A DNA stretch of 64,000 bases from Cymodocea nodosa (Eukaryota; Streptophyta; Magnoliopsida; Alismatales; Cymodoceaceae): NCBI GenBank assembly GCA_036874045.1, contig CM072335.1, positions 20,963,501 to 21,027,500 of the forward strand, read 5' to 3'. A program made the translations under genes and the position numbers. Below the pieces are notes generated by a model. That model had not been told where the DNA came from and made no database searches. It was given only the letters and a program-made list of their open reading frames with translations. Positions 44,139 to 55,671 of this stretch are shown here, one piece after another. Within the stretch, counting starts at the first letter, position 1, and the number at the start of each line of letters is the position of its first letter.

Positions 44139-46439
44139 TGTTTGGATTGTTAAGTTAATTCTTAAACTTGTTTAAGTGGTTTTTATGCTTATATCAATAA
44201 TTACTTTTAGAAGTAAACAAACAACCTTTCACACAAATTAGATATTAATTCCAATTTGTATTTTAATTGCAAGTGCACGATGAATATTTTATTTGTGTGC
44301 AAGTACAGGTCGATCCCACAAAGATTGAGTAAGAATTGTGTACTATTTCAATTTTTATATTGGAGTTTATATATGTTCCGTTAAGCACTCTGTTGAGTTA
44401 CAGTTAACACAATGGACTTAGTTCATGGAGTTATGGTTAACTCAACGGACTAACCTAATGGACTTAAGTTAACTCTACGAGCCTATTTTTCTAGTTAAAT
44501 ACTGTTATTTTACAAAGGAATTCGGCCAACCATTGGGCAGTTCCACAGATTGTAAATAACATCAATTAAGCTCTTTAATGTTAGTTAATATTAGATTTAT
44601 CATTAAGCAACACTAACATTTAAATATTTCAAACAGTAACTATTAAAATCTTTAGGTATCTAGAACAAATCAATTTCAGTAAACAATAAAACTATTTTCT
44701 ATTTTCTAAATCAAACAAACATAAAGTATTCACAATACTGACAATGATAACATTAATCACGATACAAAACAAATAATACAACACTTTAATACTAAATGTA
44801 AACATAGATAATTTGTTATTTTTGGTATTTTTGTTTTGATATGTTCCTAAAAATGAATGAAAGGTGAAATGTAAAAATCTCTATCGACAATAAAAACTTC
44901 CATCACTACATGCGACGCGATTACACCACTTAAAATTTAATCACTTACAATCTTGCCTCCTTTCCCTATAGAATCGTGAATCAAGAATTGTAAGATGATC
45001 TCCTCTTCAGCATATTGGCATCAACCTGAAATCAAGGCTATAAGCTTTACGATCTCCTAAGATATGAGTCAGTGCTTGGTGAAAATGGCTTTTCTTCCCA
45101 CGATGCGATCACTCCTCACAGTGGTTGTCAATCATCATGTTTGGCTCGGAATTGACCCAACATCAGGAAAGTATCCTCATAGACCTCCGATGGTTGGTGA
45201 TTGTGGTGGTGGTGTGGAGCTTCAGGGAACTTCCGATGCTTCCTGTAGTTAGCGCGGTTCTCCACCTCTACATACACACTTTCTTCATCTTTTTTTCTCT
45301 TCTTTTATATTTCTTTCTGTAGTAATTACTTCTGCTTAGATGATCGGTTGGATTTCCTTCTTTCATATCAATGATGATGATTCTTCTTCATTTCACAAGT
45401 GAATACCTACGTGATACATGTAATCGTAGTTTTCCTTCGAATTTCCTATTTCTACAACTGCTACAGTGGCATATTAGAAAATAAATGGTCCGTGGAGTTA
45501 CAGATAACTCGATAAACTTACTTCGTTGATTTAATTATAAAACACGTGCAATAAAGAAATAACTTATAAGCTTATAACACTAACACAATGCGTTACCTTA
45601 GTGTATATTCAATTAACTAAATGCATATAGTTATGCTAACTTAACGAGTTATACATGTGCAGTTCATGTGACATAATAAAGCATTTAAATTCAACACGTG
45701 CATAATTCTAACTTAACGAGTTCAGATATATAACTTACGATTTTTACTCAATAACTCAACGAGTTCTCACGTGACCCTTTTATACCTTTAAACTTGTAAC
45801 TCAACGAGTTGGCACGTGATCTTTCAACAAAAAGAACACTAACTCAACGAGTTGGCACGTGATCTTTCAACAAAAAGAACACTAACTCAATGAGTTGTTA
45901 CTGTGCACCTATACATGATATAAATATATGCAACTAAAATAGATCATGCTTAATACTATAAAACCACACTTAAATCAAGTTTTCAGATAACGATACATGT
46001 CCTTGGTAAGTTTTATTATAAAAAGATATTTCGGATACTTGCATACCTAACTGTCCGATGCTTAGATGCATTTCAGATAGTTAGCAGATAACTTACTGAA
46101 CATTCACTTAAGTTATGCATTAAGGTTACTAACACGTGTACTTCAAGAAATAATAAAATATTCTTTAAGTATTTAAAACATAACTGTCTGGTACATGCAA
46201 TATAACTCTCCGAAATGATAGAAAATTCGAATACTTAGGAATTAAAAAGCCTGCAATTTATCGACAATTCAAAAATGTACTTAATTAATGTTAATTCCTT
46301 GAAATTATGTAGATTCTTTCATTAAAGCATATAACAGTGCAATTATAACATAATAGTTTAATTCTCATATGATAAGCTAAATATTATGCAAATAACCATC
46401 ATTTAACCCTTAATATTATGCACTTTTTTATTCTAAATA
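44139..46439 (-). repeat. 5' LTR of gypsy element D (chimeric)
   Basis: Inner end TGTTTGGATTG matches the end of solo LTR E; outer end CTAAATA at 46439. U5 box near 44306-44325, palindromes 44390-44470, TATA-like element on minus near 45301-45313, shared U3 block 45538-45724. An additional segment, 45752-45971, is absent from A-C and matches 20281-20455 of the 20 kb LTR in the same sense. Confidence 0.85.
45797..45882 (-). repeat. Perfect 43 bp direct duplication in LTR D
   Basis: Two identical 43 bp units, each starting TAACTCAACGAGTTGGCACG and containing a CACGTG G-box, followed by the start of a third. They lie inside the segment shared with the 20 kb LTR. Confidence 0.9.
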
Positions 46440-47912
46440 GCCACATATATTTTATACACTATGTTTATGAATTTGTGGACATTAAATGCTATAATGTGAC
46501 ATTGGTTATGAATGATTTTAAATACATGTTATTAATTGATTCATTCATGGATGAACATTTCACATTTGTAAACATGTTAAAATTAATGTTACATACCTTA
46601 GAAATGAATATATTTCAAGTTCATAACTAGAGTTATTTTTGGCATGTATTACTAACATTACATGCATGAGTTAAATGGCTTTGATTATAGGTTAATGATG
46701 GTCCTTGGATCAAGCTTTGGGATCATCAATTCCTTGATGATGTAAACCTCTATAAATAGGCCTTGGGATCCATGAGAATCAACTCTCTCCACACTCCAAT
46801 TTTCGGAATTCCCCTTGGTGCTCCAAGTAAGGTGAAGGCTAAGCTCCATTCTTGGTTGCCACTCCTCCAAACGGCTCTTGAGGTAAGCTTCTTCATCTTC
46901 TTGTCTTCTCCAATACTCCATCCAGCATTCTTCATCTTGAGGGGGTGGAATTGCTGCTACAATCCCCTCTTGTTGCTGCTAAATCCGTGGATGAAGGTTC
47001 ATTGGAGATACACTTGAAGGTGTTGAAACTTGCATCAAAGAGTGCTCTCCAATTGTCTCTTACGTTGTTGCATTATCTCCAGCATTGGACCTCCAATACA
47101 TGGAGGGAACAAGCTACTTTGAACATGGTTGATTGTTGGAGAAGGTAGCCATCTCAAGTGGTTGAAGCAAGGAGGTGACGTCCCTTGAGTTCAAGCACTT
47201 GGAGGTGTGATTTCAAGGTAATAGGAGTGGCATATGAGTGGAGATGGAGTTGTAATTTCAATTTCATTATTATGTGTGTGTGAATTGTTATTGTTTGTGT
47301 GTTCCATGTGATTTCCCTTTATTGTAGTGTTGAATTCTTGGGTGTATTTCAATGTTCTTCAATTCTAAGTTTAGTTTGAGTTTTTGCCTTCTATGTGTTT
47401 GATTTTATGTTTCTTTGTGTGGATTCTTCTCATTGTTTGTTCTTCTAACTCTAACATAGTTTAGATGTTTTTTTTACTTAACTCTAACCTCCTTATTTAC
47501 TTGAAATTGGTTGTATATAGCTTATACTTAGTAGATCAGGGCATACATGGATTTAGATATATGGTTATAAGTCCATGTATGCTAGTTTTGTAGTAGAATT
47601 GGTAGTATAATGTAGGGTAATTTTATTTTCTTGTTTGGAGTATAATAATTATTGTGTGTTGCATTCTCTTAAATGATGGATAGGGGAGAACATGAATGAG
47701 GTTTATCATTCCTGATTCAAATCTATATGAAGTCATTTCTAACATATCCATGATTATTAAGGCAATCATGTGAGGAGAATGTATTTATACAAGGCATATC
47801 TCTAACTCTAGTGAATTTTATTTTTAATTGTTGTTCCCTATAGACTCAACCCATTCTTGCATGCTTTCTATAATTGACTCTATGTGCTTGTGATTACAAA
47901 TATTAAAACTTA
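46440..47912. other. Orphan segment of higher GC, possible transcription unit
   Basis: Lies between LTR D and copia-3. From about 46740 to 47260 base composition is visibly less AT-rich than the flanks, with a TATA box at 46751-46760 and GT/AG-like sites downstream (for example AGGTAAGC near 46881). No long open frame, no PBS, PPT or repeat partner in the window was recognised. Could be a host promoter and 5' exon region or an LTR of a family seen only once here. Confidence 0.4.
46751..46760 (+). promoter_or_regulatory. TATA box candidate
   Basis: CTCTATAAATAGGCC is a close match to the plant TATA consensus TATAAATA, followed by a pyrimidine/adenine-rich stretch suitable for transcription start about 30 bp on. 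Confidence 0.5.
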
Positions 47913-49176
47913 TGTAGGATTGTTGTATCACAAGAGGGGGGGTGAATTGTGTCTTTAGTAATTAATATTACCAACAGATAAAACAAGAGCACAAAACACT
48001 CATAAATAAAATTCTATTCTTTAAGAACTTTAAAGAAAGAATTTACAATTTCTTTTTAGCTTAATTCTCTTCTTATCAATTTTGATACAATAAAGTCTGA
48101 TATACAAATCAAATAGAAAAATGAAGTTCTTATTCTAAACTAATTTCAAATTGTATAAAACTTGATCTTTACGCACGTAGCTCCTTTTCTTTCTTTCTGC
48201 TCAGCTTCTATATCTCTTCTTCTCTAGTTATTGAATTTCTAGACTTCTTGCATTTGTAGCTCCTTTTTCTAAAATTGCTTGGAATTCCAAACTTCTTCTA
48301 ATGTTGGAGAATTTTTCTAGATTTGATATGTAGTTGAATATTCAAACTTGATATTTGAGATTCGGATTGAATATTCAGACTTGGTTTTTCAATTTGTGAC
48401 TAGAGATTGGGATGATTGTAATGAGCTCGTACTCTCTATTTTTAGTAGTCGAACTATGACTTCACGTTCAACATGTTCATCCACTTAATCCATAATCCAT
48501 GTACTAATTTCAATTTCAAACTATCCACAATTTTCACTATCTTTTTGAATTTCCACTATGTCCACTTTCTATTTTGAATTTCCACTTTCTCCACTATCAT
48601 TTTGAATTTCCATGATTTCTACTCGTAGATGCACCGAAGTTTTATCATCCTAGAGATTTGTAGAATATCTTCTAAGTCTTCATTTTAGTCGAACACTTAT
48701 CATTTAAGTCCTGTAAAAACTCGAACACTTATCTATAACTCTTCGAGTTCTTGCACCTACAAAACACATGACTGAACAAAGAAAACTTATCTGCTCGTTA
48801 GTCATTTTATAAAACTCGAAGAGTTATCTATCCATGCGTATAAAAACTCGAACAGTTATCTAACTCTTCGATTTTCATTATCAAACGCACATAGAAAATA
48901 CGTGAAAACTTAAGACATTAAAAACACACGTGTAGATAACTTAACTATATGAGTTTTTAACATAACTCTTTGACTAAATTGAAACGTTAACTATCTGAAA
49001 GTTTAACTATCCAAAAATCTAACTATCTGAAAACTTTAACTATTCGAAAATATTAAATGAAACTTTTCGATAACTTGTCAACATTTAATTACGTGACTAT
49101 TATACTTAGAAAATATTATTTAAACTTATTTATAAACTTTAATAAAGAATTTATCATCAAAACAAAATTCCTAACA
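47913..49176 (-). repeat. Copia-3 3' LTR
   Basis: 1264 bp, TGTAGGATTGTTGTATCACA then a GAGGGGGGG run, ending ATTCCTAACA. Pairs with 61114-62419. U3 (48700-49080) is rich in CTCGAA...AGTTAT / AACTCTTCGAGTT palindromic units and contains the segment (48736-49004) shared with gypsy LTR C. Confidence 0.9.
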
Positions 49177-49192
49177 ATCTCCCCCTTTTTTA
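49177..49192 (-). other. Copia-3 polypurine tract
   Basis: Minus strand AAAAAAGGGGGAGAT ends at the LTR boundary TGTTAGGAAT. Confidence 0.85.
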
Positions 49193-49556
49193 TGATGTCA
49201 AAACCTAATAAGTCAAATAATCTTTCTTCTCCTCCTTTTTGGCATTATAAAAAAGTAATTAATATGTAAGGAAGAAACTTGCTAAGTATATATCATTCAA
49301 AAAGAAAATTTTTTTTAAACATGCATAACTTTTCATGGATAAGAATAAACTATTTAAATAAAAACTATTTTAAACAAGAATTATCGAAAATAAGTGTATA
49401 ACATTAAATTCAGTAAACAATTTACATAATGCAATTTCTGTACATAAGTGATTTTTGGTAACAAATTACAATGAATAAATCATGCAATACATAATTTTTG
49501 TATATTCACAAGCCTCTTTGTCTTTTAAAAATATTTAATAGAGTATCTTAAATTTT

Positions 49557-52130
49557 CTATGCAATTTCTATATTTACTCTGTTTATTTGATCAATTACTG
49601 CTTGATCTAAATCTAAATGTGAATCTTGTGACAGTTACTATAAGAATTCTGTATTTATATCTGTATGTAAATCTGTATATGTATCTATATGTATATGTGT
49701 ATGTATACCTGTATGTTGTTCATCTACTATATATTGTTGTTATTCTGAAAAATGTGTTAACTGTTGTTGTTGCTGTTGTGACTGATTTTGCCTATCCTAT
49801 TGTTGTTGCTGTCGAATTACAGGTGTATCTATTTTCTGGTATTTTTGAAGTTCTTTTGCAAAGAAAGATCTTGACTTTAATCTTTTTTGTGGCCAAGATG
49901 TAATATTTGTTTGACTTGCCACAATTCTTAAAGGTATATTACCATAAAATAATTTACTCTACAAGTTTAAAATATGATAAACAAAAATATCATACCAGTT
50001 CACCTGTATATGGTTAATCAATGCATATGTAGTATAAAGACAACATCTGCCAACCTCTGCTCCATGACCAAACCTCTGAAATATTGAAGCATGCAATATC
50101 TTTGCAATAAAACGTGCTTGGCCATTTAAATCATTTAATAATCTCATTTGATTGTTAGCAGTCGGATCTTTGGCTAAACTTTTAATGTCTCATCCTAATT
50201 GATAAACCTATTTTCTTTTTGATAATTTAACTCCATTTTTCAGTCCAAGTACTTGATAAAGTATTTTTGGAGTTAAATATATATCTAATTCTTGTTTATT
50301 TGAAACAGGAATAACATCTTTCACTGTTAAGTTTGAGTAAAAATAACTTACAATTTCTAGTATAACAAGATGACTTGGCTATTGTGGAAGTAGAGTCAAC
50401 AAGTCTTGAAATTCAAACATCTCTCTTATATTTTCCATCCCTTCAAACTTAACTAGTCTTGAATATAAAACTGTAAAAGTTTCATATGTTTGAAATTTTT
50501 CATAATAGGAGCTATTTCTGAACCATAATAATGTGTTCAAGATTAGGTATTTTCTGGCCATGATTTTCTGACTTGGGACTTATTTCAATATTGTTAATAG
50601 CATCATCATGTTCAGATATGTCAGAACTAGAGAAGTTTCTATCAAAACTTGTAAAAATGTTTGAAGTATCTAGTATGATCGTATGAATAATATGTTGAAC
50701 TACCTCTGTTTGATCTTCTTCAAACATATCAGCAGCTGGCATTTCTATATCATTATCAACAGTCAATGTAGTATGCATTATATCAACAACATTTATTTCT
50801 ATAATTGATCTATGAAACAACTGTCTATATATAAAAGAATGTTCTATATCTATTTGTGTAATAGAGTCATTCTGTAATTTTGAAATGTCTATAAATGAGA
50901 CATCAGCAATGTCATAATCTATTTGTAACTATGTAGTTTGCTGATTATATACATTTAGCAACAAATATACTGTATATTGTAATAGATATAACTAGATGTA
51001 TAAAATGTAATATAAGCAACTGTACCAAAAATTAAAAGTCTCTATCCAAGATATAATAAGAGGAAAAATATTTGTCTATTCCTCTTCAGATGAAATATCT
51101 TCAAAATTCATAGACTTAGTGTCTATGTCATCAAAAATGTCATCATAATTGATATCATCTGTATATATATCATCAAAAGTTCCTACACATTCTATTTCTC
51201 TAGGGAAAGAATGGTGGCTTGCAGCATGATGTGAAAAACTATCCATTGTATTGAAAGAAACATTATACACTAATGTGACACAATACCTTAAAGTGTATGC
51301 TTGTAATCCAATATTTGTCACATCTACTAGGATTCCTAAAACAAAATCCTGTCCAACTTGTGCAATGGAACATAGTTTTCCATTTTTCAAAGATTCTTCT
51401 TTTTGCTACAATATACCTTGTACACTTGCAGTTAGTCTAAAATATTCTATTGTCTTCTTCTTTTTCCGACTATATGTCTATAGTGTCTCAGGTTGTTTAG
51501 GAGGTTCTAATGTTTGCTTTATTTCTCCTATTAAAGGCACTTGTGGTCTTGATAGTCTTTCACCATATTTCCTAGGTTGCAATAATGGAATATAGAGTTT
51601 TAATCTCTCAACCTCAACCATTTTCAATTGATAAACTTTTTATCCTTCATTTCGAATGCCCTTTTTCCAAATGGCAGTTTTTTGGTCAGTAATAAACTTT
51701 TGTATGTCATCTAAAATAGCTGGGGAAAATAATGTTGGGAATACTAAGATTCTAATTCCCTATTGGCATTTTCTATCATCGATCCCCATTTCTTTCCGTA
51801 ATAAGTAATAGACTATACCGATTTTTCAGGTACTTATCCAAAACTTGTAATAACCTCAGAGTTAGGTTGTAATGTTCTTTTCCATATTTATAACATGGAA
51901 AGTTCGGTTTGTTTTAGTCTAAACTGTGTCTCAACATAGTTTCTAATAAATTTCCAATAGAAATTTTTCTCGTCTTGAATAGCTTTTCTAATTTCATGTA
52001 GTACTTCATTTGAAAAAGTATACCTGGAGTAAATGTCATTAATCTCACTGTCTAGCTTCTGAAGTTCCATCTCTCTTTTCTGCACTTTTGTCATTCTACC
52101 ACATCTTCTTCCACATCTTGACATTGTCAA
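49557..52130 (-). pseudogene. Extra ORF copy 3, between copia-3 pol and 3' LTR
   Basis: Begins at ATG 52130 with basic 'SRCGRRCGRMTKVQK', then a helical 'LQKLDSEINDIYSRYTFSNE' (52000-52080) like copy 1, followed by 'LCSIAQVGQDFVLGILVD' and an acidic end 'EDISSEEE' at 51076. After an AT-rich gap (about 50930-51075, possibly an intron) an acidic part resumes (50512-50930). The globular domain follows (49960-50560): 'MFEFQDLLTLLPQ', 'YFYSNLTVKDVIPVS', 'LTPKILYQVLGLKN', 'GQARFIAKILHASIFQRFG', 'YALINHIQVNWYDIFVYHIL', 'KLFYG'. A Gln-rich tail (about 49740-49830) ends near 49557. Stops and frameshifts throughout. Same sense as pol, directly upstream of the PPT: the envelope-like position of SIRE elements. 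Function unknown; I see no signal peptide or transmembrane pattern. Confidence 0.65.
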
Positions 52131-52879
52131 TTAATCTTCGTTGTTCACTATAGAACTTAGTGGAAGTAAAGATTGTGAAACTAGGGTTTTACCAAGGTAA
52201 AAACACAAAAGGTTGTTAGTAAAAGATTTATAACTCTTCAAGTTTATAAACAGATTCAATCATTGAAATCATAAATATAAGATTTGTTACTGATAAATAA
52301 CTCGAATGCTTACAATAACTGTACGAGTTTTGCAACCTATAAAAGTAGAAGACTTAGTGTAACTATTCATGTAAAGAAAATAACTACTAGCTAAGTAAAA
52401 ATGAGAAAACTCAAAGACTTATGATAACTATTCGAGTTTTATGAGCAATAAAGCACATAACTATACGACAAATTGGAATAGTTATTGTCATATTTTAAGT
52501 CTTTCATAAAAATATAATAATATTAAGTTAATTGTTCAAGTTTCTCAGATGGCTATACAAAAAAGTCGAAGACTTAAGCATAATTGTTCGAGTTTCTTAA
52601 AAGGATAAAATATAAGAATTTAAAACAGAGACTCAAAGAGAAGTCTAACTATTCGAGTTTGTAGAAGAATAAAACATAACTATACGAAAAACTCGAATGG
52701 TTATTTATCTATATGCAAGATAAAATAGTAGATATCAAGTGAAATACATAACTGTATGTTAAACAAACTGAATGAGTCTAACTTTTTATCAATATATGTT
52801 CCAGAATATTTGCACTTGATTAAATTTACTATTGTTTTCTTTGTTTGCTCCCCCTACATAAATGTAGTAAAGAGAAACT
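52131..52879. other. Non-coding stretch with copia-3 U3-like palindromes
   Basis: From about 52220 to 52760 there are many ACTCGAA, CGAGTTT and AACTATTCGAG-like units, the same vocabulary as the U3 of copia-3's LTRs, lying directly upstream (minus sense) of extra ORF copy 3. A GGGGGAG run on minus lies near 52850. No gene. Confidence 0.5.
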
Positions 52880-53250
52880 ATGGTGTACTTAATATTAGGT
52901 TGTCAAGCCCTAATAGATTTGTCATATAAGTTCAAATAGCTAACTTAAGTGGGTTGCTAAGCCCTAATTGGTTTGTCATTTAAGTTCAAATGGCGTACTT
53001 AAATTGGGTTGCCAAGCCCTAATAGATTTGTCATATAAGTTCAAATAGCTAACTTAAGTGGGTTGCTAAGCCCTAATAGGTTTGTCATTTAAGTTCAAAT
53101 GGCGTACTTAAATTGGGTTGCCAAGCCCTAATAGATTTGTCATTTAAGTTCAAATAGCTAACTTAAGTGGGTTGCTAAGTCCTAATAGATTTGTCATGTA
53201 AGTTTAAATAGCTGACTTAAGTAGGTTGCTAAGCCCTAATAGGTTTGTCT
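52880..53250. repeat. 54-55 bp tandem repeat, about 7 units, dimeric
   Basis: The landmark G(C/T)CCTAAT recurs at 52907, 52961, 53016, 53070, 53125, 53179 and 53233 (spacings 54, 55, 54, 55, 54, 54). Units alternate between a TAACTTAAGTGGGTTGCTAAG type and a GTACTTAAATTGGGTTGCC type in the centre, so the higher-order period is about 109 bp. Confidence 0.9.
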
Positions 53251-54182
53251 TGTCTCCCTCTCTCTTTTTTTTAAGGTAAATGTAAAAATAAGTAGTAGAT
53301 TTAACAATCTAGACTTTCAAACTTTTATTTTATTCAATTTACAAAAAAAATTCATAAAGATATACCTTCAGGTAACTTAAAAGAATTCAATAATGAGTAC
53401 ATGAATTTAAGAAAATAAATGCATTACTTTATGTGTAAAGAATAGATAATAACAAAGAAAAATAACAAAGATTATATGCACAAATTATGGCAAAATTGTT
53501 ATAACATTTGTAAAATAAACTAAGCTTGAGTACATTACCTCCCTTTTTATATATATATATCTTATGTATTACCTCCCACAATATCATCTTTTTACATGAT
53601 CACAATCCCTTACTTAGGGGAAAGATAACTAGTTACTCAATGATAAGTGAGAATAGGTAATCTTTTTTTAAAAAAAAAAAAATAGAATTTGAATTACTTG
53701 TAAAATGAGTTTTCGGTCAGTACATTCCAAACCAGTTGGTTCAAGTGATTAGGGTTTAAGATCCCCCAACGGACTTAATTACTCAAGTAATTGCAAACAA
53801 ACAATAAAATAATACAGTAAATTGAATAAAAGACAACTACAAGACTTAATTTTTCTTACAATATGTTAATAACTTTCCTTTAATAAATGGTACATATTTT
53901 CTTTGTATTTTCTAGTTAAAATCTTTATAATAGTGTATACATAAGTAACAAAAATATAGTTGATACTCATATTAAATTAAATCAACTTTCCTTAAGTAAC
54001 CCCTTTTTAGAATTTTTCTTAAATAAATTGACTTCAATAAAAATCAAAATTTCATAAATTCCTAACTACTAGTAAACAATAATTCTAAAAATAGATATAT
54101 ATATGTATTTTAAAATATAAAGATATTAAATTCTAAAGCTAATTTGTAACAAACCAAAATATTATGTAATGAATAAGACAAT
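53251..54182. other. AT-rich spacer
   Basis: Low-complexity AT-rich sequence with a (TA)n run near 53551-53569 and poly-T/poly-A near 53666-53682. No coding frame or repeat partner recognised. Part of copia-3 downstream of RNase H. Confidence 0.5.
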
Positions 54183-54686
54183 TTAAACATTAGATAACCT
54201 ATAGATACCAAGTTCTAATCGTAATTTTGAAAATGTATTCTCATCTAAGGGTTTTGTAAATAGATCTACTAATTGTTCTGTGGTAGGAACAAAATTTAAT
54301 ACTATTTTTCTTTTTATAACATTATCCCTTAGAAAATGATGTCGAACTTCTATATGTTTAGCTTGTGAATGTAAGACAATATTTTTAGACAAACTTATTG
54401 CAGAACTACTATCATAGAAAATCTTAGTTGGTTCATAGGCTAAATTAAAATCTTTTAAAGTTTGTCTGATCCACAGGATTTGAGCACAGCAAAGTGTAGT
54501 AGCTATATATTCAACTTCAGTTATATATAATGCTATACATTTTTGCTTTTTGCTAAACCATGACACTAAAGAATTTCCTAATAATTGACAAGTGCTACTA
54601 GTACTTTTTCTTTCAGATTTACACCCTACGAAATCAAGATCACTATAACCTATTAAAATTAAATAACTGTGTTTAAAGTAAAACAA
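54183..54686 (-). pseudogene. Copia-3 RNase H
   Basis: 'GYSDLDFVGCKSERKSTSST' (54600-54650), 'CIALYITEVEYIATTLCCAQ' (54480-54545), 'AKHIEVRHHFLRDNVIKRK' and 'EQLVDLFTKPLDENTFSKL' (54210-54290): the whole copia RNase H with its Asp and Glu positions, open for 167 codons and ending at a stop at 54183. This is the best-kept RNase H among the copia relics here. Confidence 0.85.
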
Positions 54687-54689
54687 TCC

Positions 54690-55640
54690 GAAATTGATGG
54701 TTTCTAATAGATATTTAAAAATTCATTTAACAGCAAGTAGGTGTGATTCTTTAGGATTAGATTGATATCTAGCACAAGTACACACACTAAACATAATATC
54801 TGGTCGGCTAGCTATTAAATAAAGTAATGAACAAATCATACTTTTATATTATTTTATATCTATAGTTTTTCCAGAGTCATCTTTATCCAACTTAGTAATA
54901 GTACTCTTTGGTGTATTTTATACTTTAGTATTGTCTAATCTAAACCTCTTTAATAAATCTCAAGTATATTTTTCTTGTGAAATAAAAGTACCTTATTCTA
55001 ACTGCTTAATTTGTAAGCTTAGGAAAAATGATAGTTCACCCATCATACTCATTTCAAACTGATTAGTCATGTCATTCAAAAAAGACAACTAATTTTTCAT
55101 TTGTTGCTCCAAATATAATGTCATCTATATAAATTTGAACTACCAATATATCTTTTTCGACCTTCTTGATAAAAAGAGTGTGATCTGCCTTTCCCATAGA
55201 ATACCCTTTTTCTATAAGAAATTTGGATAATCTCTCCTACCAAGACCTAGGGGCTTGTTTAAGGCCATATAGTGCCTTTTTAAGCTTGTAAACATACTTG
55301 GGATGTTTTGAATCTTCAAAACCTAGAGGTTGTTTTACATAAACTTCTTCTTTTATATATCCATTTAAAAAAGCAATCTTAACATCCATTTGATATAATT
55401 TGAAATCCATATAACAAGTATATACTAACAAAATTCATATTGATTCTAGTTTAGCAACAAGAGAAAATGTTTCATCATAGTCAATTCCTTCCTCTTGCTT
55501 ATAACCTTCAGCAACTAACCTAGCTTTATTTTTAACTATATGTCCATCCTGATCTACTTTGTTTCTAAATACCCACCTTGTTCCTATTACAGACTAATTT
55601 TTAGGGGGTGGAACTAGATCCCATACCTCATTTCTTATAA
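54690..55640 (-). pseudogene. Copia-3 reverse transcriptase
   Basis: '[20 protein letters not shown]' and '[20 protein letters not shown]' (55465-55590), palm Asp in '[19 protein letters not shown]' (55345-55400), and catalytic 'VVQIYIDDIIFGATNEK' (55095-55150); YIDD instead of YVDD. Downstream, 54690-55080 is broken by many stops and frameshifts. Confidence 0.8.
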
Positions 55641-55671
55641 ATTGATTTAGCTCATCTTGCATAACTAAATA

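Larger units (their letters stand above)
40238..46439 (-). mobile_element. Ty3/gypsy element D
   Basis: Same family as A-C: 5' LTR 44139-46439, PBS 44114-44131, CCHC gag, protease, RT, RNase H, and the first part of integrase, cut at 40238. RT and RNase H are the best-preserved among the gypsy copies. LTR D is the longest LTR of the family here (about 2.3 kb). Confidence 0.87.

Noticed and set aside
46763-47148. Overlapping small ORFs 46763-47017, 46945-47148 and antisense 46685-46935
   Set aside because: Short, overlapping on both strands, no recognisable domain; kept only as a possible transcription unit.
49559-49903. Plus-strand ORF rich in Leu, Tyr and Val
   Set aside because: Antisense of the Gln-rich tail of extra ORF copy 3.
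49557-52130. True envelope gene in copia-3
   Set aside because: Position fits, but no signal peptide, membrane segment or cleavage-site pattern was seen; the globular and Gln-rich parts look intracellular.
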